Assembly: GCA_020048285.1 (NCBI GenBank)
Contig: JAIFMU010000049.1
Location: forward strand, 1-36,513
Reading direction: 5' to 3'
DNA length: 36,513 nt
Origin: a bacterium
GTDB lineage: Bacteria; Fibrobacterota; Chitinivibrionia; Chitinivibrionales; Chitinivibrionaceae
How positions within the stretch are numbered: position 1 is the first letter of the stretch; each line of letters opens with the position of its first letter. The notes beneath the pieces are model-generated. The model searched no databases and had not been told where the DNA came from. It worked only from the letters and a program-made list of their open reading frames with translations. This document shows positions 31,734 through 36,513 of the stretch, in pieces. The position numbers were made by a program, and so were the translations under genes.

Positions 31734-31770
31734 GGGCAGGAGGGCAAAACTCTTCTGCCCTTTTATTATT
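31734..31770 (+). terminator. intrinsic terminator of the TelA operon
   Basis: GGGCAG (31734-31739) pairs with CTGCCC (31755-31760), extended by GAG/CTC with a small bulge, then TTTTATTATT. Confidence 0.85.
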
Positions 31771-31867
31771 CTGTCCATTCATTCAATCTGGCAATGAGTA
31801 ACAAATTTTTGAGCTTACGAATGTTGATCTAATCAACGGTGTTTCAAAATGAGTAAGAAAGTAATTT

Positions 31868-32221
31868 TCAGAGACAATTGCGGTAGTGTTCAATTTTTTT
31901 CGGTGTAATGGTAATGGCATCAATCCTCCATGGAGTTTCGATCATTTCGTGGTGTCGAAACCAAATCTCTGCCACTCGAGCGATTGTGGCTCGTTTTTTC
32001 GGTGAAACTTTCCATCCCGGATCTCCATATGCAAGTGTTCGCACTGATTTTACTTCAACAAAAACAAATGTGCCTTCGGGAGAACAAGCAATGAGATCTA
32101 TTTCACCGATTTTTGTGTTAAAATTCCTCGTGATAATTTCATACCCGCGCAAGAGAAGGTATTGTGCCGCAGCATTTTCGCCATCGGCACCAACGGCACG
32201 GCTGTTTGTAAGATCGCTCAT
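31868..32221 (-). CDS. yraN: YraN-family (UPF0102) nuclease-fold protein
   Basis: A 117-residue protein with the family motifs GADGENAAAQYLLLRGYEIITRN, GEIDLIA, FVFVEVKSV and WRIDAITI, forming an endonuclease-like fold related to Holliday-junction resolvases; its physiological role is unsettled. ATG 32221 overlaps the stop of the kinase gene (ATGA), which fixes the start; an upstream extension would run through the kinase. It is the last gene of the five-gene chain and has the normal family length (about 115-125). Confidence 0.9.
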   Translation of the reverse strand: MSDLTNSRAVGADGENAAAQYLLLRGYEIITRNFNTKIGEIDLIACSPEGTFVFVEVKSVRTLAYGDPGWKVSPKKRATIARVAEIWFRHHEMIETPWRIDAITITPKKIEHYRNCL

Positions 32222-33264
32222 TTGATAAAAATAAGGTAGATATACAGCACGAGAATCAAAATCAGCGAAAGCCACTGATCGCGAAAAGTTTCCGCCCAAA
32301 ATTCAGTGGACATGAGATCAAACGAACCACTCCCCGCTCCACCGCGGCGACTATCTTTACGACGGTCATCATTGCGACGATCGGTTATTCGGTTGTCAGG
32401 CTCTTCGGGCTCTTTTTTTATCAACGAATCAAAGAGATTTGATTTCTCGTCAACAATAACCGTGTCTAGATCATTAAGCATCCCTTCGATAGATTTATAG
32501 CGATCTTTCCGATCCTTTTTCAATGCTTTTAAAATGATCAACTCGAGCCGTTTGGGTATTTCATCGCAATGCGTCGAAGGCGGGAGCGGTTGGCTGTGAA
32601 CCTGATTGTATGCCACAGATACAGGATTTTTCCCCGTAAATGGAGGATTTCCCGTAAGCATTTCGTAAAGTAGAACACCGAGCGAGTAAATATCTGTCTG
32701 GTGATCGAGATCTTCGCCTTTTGCCTGCTCCGGCGACATATACTCCGGTGTTCCAACGGCAATTCCCGTCATGGTGATTCTGTTTTCCCGAGCGATTTGC
32801 GCAATTCCAAAATCAGAAATCAAGCAGGTTCCATCGCGAGTAATGAGAATATTGTGTGGTTTAATATCGCGGTGAATTATTCCCTGGCGGTGCGCGTAGA
32901 GAAGTCCGCGGCAGATCTGCTTGGCAAAATCCATCACAATATAGACCGGCAAGGTTTTCTTTTTCTGAAGAATTGAATCTAGCGTTGTTCCATCGACAAA
33001 CTGCATCGCAAAAAAATGAATCCCATTTTCCTGACCAAACTCGTATAGAGAAACAATGTTATTGTGATTCAAACGTGCAATGGCGCGCGCTTCCGTTTCA
33101 AAACGAGCGATCGCCTCGTCATTGGCACTTGCCTGATCTGCGAGCAGTTTTAGCGCCACTGTTCGTCCCAGTGGTTCCTGAATCGCCTTGTAGACATCTC
33201 CCATGCCACCTTTGCCAAGATGGCCGACAATTTTGAAATTAGCAATGCGTTCAATCGCCGGCAT
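32218..33264 (-). CDS. Ser/Thr protein kinase with C-terminal membrane anchor
   Basis: A 348-residue Hanks-type kinase. Residues about 8-265 form the catalytic domain: GHLGKGGMGDVYKA, VALK with the ATP-binding Lys, HRDIKPHNIL, ISDFGIAQ, GTPEYMSPEQAKG and DIYSLGVLLYEMLTGNPPF, all intact, so it should be active. A basic linker (RITDRRNDDRRKDSRR) precedes a single C-terminal helix (LSLILILVLYIYLIFI) that anchors it with nothing outside, so it has no extracellular sensor. ATG 33264 has AGAGG 6 bases upstream; it starts 4 bases after the gmk stop, and yraN overlaps its end. Confidence 0.93.
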   Translation of the reverse strand: MPAIERIANFKIVGHLGKGGMGDVYKAIQEPLGRTVALKLLADQASANDEAIARFETEARAIARLNHNNIVSLYEFGQENGIHFFAMQFVDGTTLDSILQKKKTLPVYIVMDFAKQICRGLLYAHRQGIIHRDIKPHNILITRDGTCLISDFGIAQIARENRITMTGIAVGTPEYMSPEQAKGEDLDHQTDIYSLGVLLYEMLTGNPPFTGKNPVSVAYNQVHSQPLPPSTHCDEIPKRLELIILKALKKDRKDRYKSIEGMLNDLDTVIVDEKSNLFDSLIKKEPEEPDNRITDRRNDDRRKDSRRGGAGSGSFDLMSTEFWAETFRDQWLSLILILVLYIYLIFIK

Positions 33265-33267
33265 CAA

Positions 33268-33837
33268 TTACCTCTGTTCAATCTGAATAATTCGTTCGAT
33301 TTTATTGACTGCTTCTGCAAGATCATCATTGACAACAAAATAATCATATTTACCTTCAAACCGTGCAATCTCCTGCTCTTTGCGTGCATTTGCCAAGCGT
33401 ATGGCAATTGCTTCGTCAGTATCTGTTCCGCGAGACCGCAAACGCGTTTCAAGAATTTCCCACGATGGCGTTTCGATGAAAATCCCTTTCGCTTCGGGGT
33501 ACATACGGTCCAGTTGTGCTTTTCCCTGAACATCGATATCGAGAACGACGATATTTCCTTCGGCCACCTGCTGATCAATAAAAGTGCGTGGCGTACCGTA
33601 AAAGTTCCCATGAACTTCGGCCCATTCGATAAACTCATTATTGGCGATCAACTCTTTGAACTGTTCAACGCTGTAAAAGAAATATTCAACGCCGTTTTTT
33701 TCTTCGCCGCGAGGTTTTCGCGTGGTCGCAGAAATCGAGTGCACCATGGTGGGGATGCGCTTTTTCAATTCAGTGATGATCGTACTTTTTCCTGCTCCTG
33801 AGGCAGCAGAAAAAACAAGAATTAACCCTTTACTCAT
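33268..33837 (-). CDS. gmk: guanylate kinase
   Basis: A 189-residue guanylate kinase converting GMP and ATP to GDP and ADP. P-loop FSAASGAGKST, the GMP-binding stretch HSISATTRKPRGEEKNGVEYFF, FIEWAEVHGNFYGTP and VVLDIDVQGKAQL are all present. Length fits (about 190-210). ATG 33837 (MSKGLI) overlaps the end of the TrpR-like gene by 8 bases; the ATG at 33844-33846 is the alternative. It is the middle gene of the overlapping chain, between trpR and the kinase. Confidence 0.96.
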   Translation of the reverse strand: MSKGLILVFSAASGAGKSTIITELKKRIPTMVHSISATTRKPRGEEKNGVEYFFYSVEQFKELIANNEFIEWAEVHGNFYGTPRTFIDQQVAEGNIVVLDIDVQGKAQLDRMYPEAKGIFIETPSWEILETRLRSRGTDTDEAIAIRLANARKEQEIARFEGKYDYFVVNDDLAEAVNKIERIIQIEQR

Positions 33838-34096
33838 TGTCAACATCCTTTTCCAGCAGTTTGTTGCTGATTGAATTTTTCTCTTTTAATATTTTATTTC
33901 CGCGAGTTACTTTACAGAGTGAAACATGTAGGTTTATCGCGATCGCTCGCTGAGTTTTGCCGCTTTTAAGTTGACGCATCAACTCCCACCGAAGATCGAG
34001 TGATTCCCGTTCACGATCAGTGAGCAACTCCTTTAGAAACATCTCCATTTCACAAGGATCCTCAACACTGCAGAGCGCTTTAATCAATCCGTGCAT
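33830..34096 (-). CDS. trpR: TrpR-family transcriptional regulator
   Basis: An 88-residue protein matching the Trp repressor fold: LIKALCSVEDPCEMEMFLKELLTDRERESLDLRWELM, then the helix-turn-helix region GKTQRAIAINLHVSLCKVTRGNKIL with the TrpR-type VTRGNKIL. E. coli TrpR is 108 residues; this one is shorter at both ends. Whether it binds tryptophan is open, since no trp biosynthesis gene is near. ATG 34096 lies inside the end of the methyltransferase gene and its ribosome-binding site is weak, so translation is probably coupled. Confidence 0.75.
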   Translation of the reverse strand: MHGLIKALCSVEDPCEMEMFLKELLTDRERESLDLRWELMRQLKSGKTQRAIAINLHVSLCKVTRGNKILKEKNSISNKLLEKDVDNE

Positions 34097-34680
34097 TGAA
34101 TATCCGAACTTCTGGTGGTTGCTTGATTGAAAAAACCAGTCCGTTCGAGGATTGAATAACCAATCACTGAACAAGCCGTGGCGACATTTAATGAATTTTT
34201 GAATCCAAAAACAGGAATTTCAATGATCGAATCGCACCGTTCCAAAACATCCGGAGCAACACCTAGTGCTTCGTTGCCAAACACAATGGCCACAGGCCCA
34301 GCAATCTCAACGGAAAAGAATGGCTTGGAGTGAGAAGTCGTTTCTGCGGCCCAAACGGGAATCCCTAAATTGCGACAGTACTCCACTGCTTCGCTTGTGG
34401 TATCGAAATGTTTCCACGGAACGTAATCAATAGTCCCCATACTTGTTTTGAATAATTTTTCATGAGGAGGATAAGCGGTATAGCCACAGAGAAACAATCC
34501 GGATACGCGCATGGTGTCACAGAGCCGGAAAATCGCACCTACATTAAAGGCACTGCGAAGATTATCGAGAATGACATATAGTGGCGATTTCGGCAAAGCG
34601 CCATACTGTTCAATCGAAAGGTTCGAATCGAAGGTGCGGATTTCAAAAGATGTTTCCATGTCGCCAATTTTAAGAGCCAC
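34084..34680 (-). CDS. TrmH/SpoU-family RNA methyltransferase
   Basis: A 198-residue SPOUT enzyme with the three family blocks: VILDNLRSAFNVGAIFRLCD (motif 1, with the catalytic NxxxxxRxA-like Asn/Arg), IVFGNEALGVAPDVLE (motif 2) and IPVFGFKNSLNVATACSVIGY (motif 3). These enzymes methylate ribose 2'-OH in tRNA or rRNA with S-adenosylmethionine; the target is not evident. It lacks an N-terminal substrate-binding domain. GTG 34680 is preceded by GGGAGG at 6 bases; the ATG at 34659 has none. It is the first gene of a five-gene chain and overlaps trpR by 13 bases. Confidence 0.88.
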   Translation of the reverse strand: MALKIGDMETSFEIRTFDSNLSIEQYGALPKSPLYVILDNLRSAFNVGAIFRLCDTMRVSGLFLCGYTAYPPHEKLFKTSMGTIDYVPWKHFDTTSEAVEYCRNLGIPVWAAETTSHSKPFFSVEIAGPVAIVFGNEALGVAPDVLERCDSIIEIPVFGFKNSLNVATACSVIGYSILERTGFFNQATTRSSDIQCTD

Positions 34681-34715
34681 AACGACCCTCCCTGCTTGTA
34701 TATTTTCGTGCCTTC

Positions 34716-34736
34716 AAAAGTCGGTTCTCGACTTTT
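34716..34736. promoter_or_regulatory. inverted repeat in divergent promoter region
   Basis: AAAAGTCG (34716-34723) and CGACTTTT (34729-34736) form perfect 8-bp arms around 5 bp, between the divergent methyltransferase and TIM-barrel genes. It may be an operator shared by both. Confidence 0.5.
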
Positions 34737-34777
34737 ATGCGTGCTGAAACTTTGATCATGATGAGTCCGGAGGTTCT

Positions 34778-35557
34778 GTGAGACGTGATAAAATAGGTAT
34801 TGCGACGTCGCTCTTCAAAGAGAATGGCTTTGACCCCCTTAAAACAGTTGAATTTGCTCTCGCCAATCGCGTGTCAATTATTCAACTTTATCTCAACAAA
34901 GAACTGGAATTCGACTCGACCCAACTCGAAGCACTTCATGCGTTATTCGAAGATAATCAATTAACTATGCTTGTCCATTCTCCGTATTACTTAAACAAAG
35001 CAGTACTCGATGGGCATCATACGGCTGCGCTCTTAAAGTTATTTCCGATTCGCCAAAAACGGTATGTCGTTGTCCATTACGATGAAAATTGTTCACTTCA
35101 GGAAGCACTGAAAACTGCGGAAGATCTCAATCGAGCCGGTTTCAGTGTCGCTTTGGAAAACTATTATCAAGGCAGAACAGAAAAAGATCTCCTTGAAAAT
35201 ATCAACAACTACGTGACTCTTGTTCGTGTTGCGGCTGAACGCAAAATTGACCTTGTGCCGGTGATTGACTTCCCACGGTTGTTCATCGAGCATTTTTCAT
35301 CCTATGCACCAGCGTTTCTCACCAAACTTCTCCTTCATGGATTATCCCTCTCCAACCGCGAGATTATCCTTCACCTCATCGACACCAAAGATGTAAAACT
35401 TCGTCGCGAAGATTGGGTTCCCATAGGCGAAGGTATTATTCCGTACAATGAAATTTTCGCTGCGCTCGATGAATACAAGTTCACGGTGCTTTCGGCGATT
35501 CTCGAATTTGAAGAAGTTTCACTGGGAGAAAAAAGCCTCGGATACTTCACCGAATAA
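34778..35557 (+). CDS. xylose-isomerase-like TIM-barrel protein
   Basis: A 259-residue protein of the AP-endonuclease-2/sugar-phosphate-isomerase barrel type. Candidate metal ligands appear at the expected strand ends: HSPYYLN, VALENYY (Glu), VPVIDFPRLF (Asp), ILHLIDTKD (His/Asp) and VPIGEGIIPYNEI (Glu). The N-terminal IGIATSLF and last block IGEGIIPYNEIFAAL are typical of the superfamily. An isomerase, epimerase or DNA-repair (Nfo-like) role cannot be separated on sequence; the usual EndoIV zinc set is not complete. GTG 34778 is the start, with GGAGG 4 bases upstream. Divergent from the TrmH-TrpR-Gmk chain. Confidence 0.75.
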   Translation: MRRDKIGIATSLFKENGFDPLKTVEFALANRVSIIQLYLNKELEFDSTQLEALHALFEDNQLTMLVHSPYYLNKAVLDGHHTAALLKLFPIRQKRYVVVHYDENCSLQEALKTAEDLNRAGFSVALENYYQGRTEKDLLENINNYVTLVRVAAERKIDLVPVIDFPRLFIEHFSSYAPAFLTKLLLHGLSLSNREIILHLIDTKDVKLRREDWVPIGEGIIPYNEIFAALDEYKFTVLSAILEFEEVSLGEKSLGYFTE

Positions 35558-35575
35558 TAATTATTGTTCAAAATT

Positions 35576-35614
35576 AAAAAAGGGATTTCACCTTCAAAGT
35601 GAAATCCCTTTTTC
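35576..35614. terminator. bidirectional terminator between convergent genes
   Basis: AGGGATTTCAC pairs with GTGAAATCCCT around a 7-nt loop, with A-run before and T-run after, so it works on both strands for the TIM-barrel and MBL genes. Confidence 0.9.
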
Positions 35615-35634
35615 TATTTGTATTCATCTGACTA

Positions 35635-36492
35635 CTACAGTTCGAATCGGCTCGATTGCGTGAGCGGGAAAAACCGTGAGCAGCCATTGCTCACGAGGCT
35701 CTCTTGCGATGTGTAGATTCGATCAATATCGCTGTCTGTTCGATCTGGTGAGTAATGGAAAAAACCCACTTCTTTGCAATTTGCAGCATTGCTCAGTTCA
35801 ACAACATCCTCGATAGTCGAATGGCCCCACCCGCGAACTGGTTCATATTCTGAACGAGTAAACTGCGCATCGTGGAAAAGGACATCTGCATCGCGACAAA
35901 ATTCGACGTAATCCTCAAACGGACGACCTTCGGGATAACTGTGTTTCAATTCATTATCAGTAAGAAGGACAAAACTCTTGCCGTCCTCTTCTACTCTATA
36001 GCCCAATCCACCGTGATTCGGATGGTTGATGCGGATTGAACGAATTATCAGTGAACCTATTTCGAAAATCTGTTCGCCAATAGTATTGAACGTAAAGCTC
36101 GCTTTTATTTCATGGCCATCAAAACTGACAGGTGAATAGGGTGGAGTCAACATATTGCGAAACGCCTGTTCCGCTCCGTCAACTCCTTCGAGAAGTGGTC
36201 CATACATAGAAATGGCTTGATTTTTATCATAGATTGGTTTGAAAAAAGCTACACCGACAATATGATCTAAATGATAATGTGTAAAAAAGAGATGAAGTGG
36301 AAGCGGATAACTCCCCTTCTTAGTAGAAACAAGGCGATTTCCAAAGGTTTGGATTCCGGTACCTGCATCGATAATCACCACATGGCCGGATTTCGCCGTA
36401 ATCTGCACAGAGATAGTATCTCCGCCAAATCGACTAAACTCTTGTCCACCTCGTGCAATCGATCCTCGTGTTCCTGCGCATTCGATTATCAT
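35635..36492 (-). CDS. MBL-fold metallo-hydrolase
   Basis: A 285-residue metallo-beta-lactamase-fold protein. The metal motif is THYHLDHIVG (H72, H74, D76, H77), preceded by VIIDAGTGIQTFG. Later ligands appear at INHPNHGGLGYRV (His), LLTDNELKHS (Asp), FHDAQFTRSEYE and the late His in WGHSTIEDV, a pattern close to cAMP-phosphodiesterase/RNase Z-like enzymes. The probable reaction is phosphodiester hydrolysis but the substrate is not assigned. ATG 36492 is the first start; AGGAT lies about 8 bases upstream. The window ends 21 bases later, so its promoter is not seen. Confidence 0.82.
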   Translation of the reverse strand: MIIECAGTRGSIARGGQEFSRFGGDTISVQITAKSGHVVIIDAGTGIQTFGNRLVSTKKGSYPLPLHLFFTHYHLDHIVGVAFFKPIYDKNQAISMYGPLLEGVDGAEQAFRNMLTPPYSPVSFDGHEIKASFTFNTIGEQIFEIGSLIIRSIRINHPNHGGLGYRVEEDGKSFVLLTDNELKHSYPEGRPFEDYVEFCRDADVLFHDAQFTRSEYEPVRGWGHSTIEDVVELSNAANCKEVGFFHYSPDRTDSDIDRIYTSQESLVSNGCSRFFPLTQSSRFEL

Positions 36493-36513
36493 GAAGAATC
36501 ATCCTGTGTTTCT

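Overview
The window reads as chromosome from a free-living, probably diderm (Gram-negative type) bacterium with moderate G+C. Evidence for this includes a lipoprotein, signal-peptide and periplasmic-type proteins, MltG, MtfA-like M90 peptidase, a FlgM-like anti-sigma factor, a sigma-54 activator and a TrpR homologue. I cannot place it more precisely. The mix (Gly-rich YfbK-type VWA protein, giant TPR protein, TrmH-TrpR-Gmk-kinase-YraN cluster) would fit a Fibrobacterota/FCB-like or other deep lineage, but this is only an impression. No tRNA, rRNA, CRISPR array or intact insertion sequence was seen.

Layout. 1-604: AT-rich non-coding DNA with an array of CTATCT units on an exact 21-bp lattice, seven direct and three inverted, followed by an AT-rich stretch and an unknown helical protein (605-1249). 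1341-4406: a divergent pair, a membrane-anchored Gly-rich VWA protein (-) and an M90 metallopeptidase (+), sharing a perfect 19-bp palindrome. 4429-7354 (-): a U32-family (RlhA-like) gene split by an apparent one-base frameshift, preceded by an NFACT-R (RqcH C-terminal-like) gene. 7407-8803 (+): a PD-(D/E)XK Fe-S nuclease, then a FlgM-like gene with a candidate sigma-28 promoter and a possible structured leader. 8982-13494: a redox/sulfur module with a CoA-disulfide-reductase/rhodanese/TusA/DsrE fusion, thioredoxin with a good -24/-12 promoter, and a divergent PAS/AAA+/Fis sigma-54 activator. 13598-22008 (-): a giant TPR protein; HAD hydrolase-cNMP-domain protein-MltG as a transcription unit; a coiled-coil protein; an EamA transporter. 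A 35-codon small ORF and a terminator hairpin precede the transporter. 22284-26884 (-): sbcC and sbcD.

26885-27415 is a gene-free stretch with short repeats. 27416-31712 (+) is a tightly coupled four-gene operon: solute-binding/VWA lipoprotein, two-TM XpaC-like protein, a second membrane-anchored solute-binding-like paralogue, and TelA. This is the best candidate for an under-described system. 31868-34680 (-) is an overlapping gene chain TrmH-TrpR-Gmk-Ser/Thr kinase-YraN, divergent from a TIM-barrel protein (34778-35557). The window ends with an MBL-fold hydrolase (35635-36492).

Three parts suggest working systems: (i) the sigma-54 activator reading a signal through PAS and driving thioredoxin; (ii) the VWA/SBP/XpaC/TelA envelope operon; (iii) the 21-bp array as an origin, partition or regulator-loading site. 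All three are inferences from sequence only.
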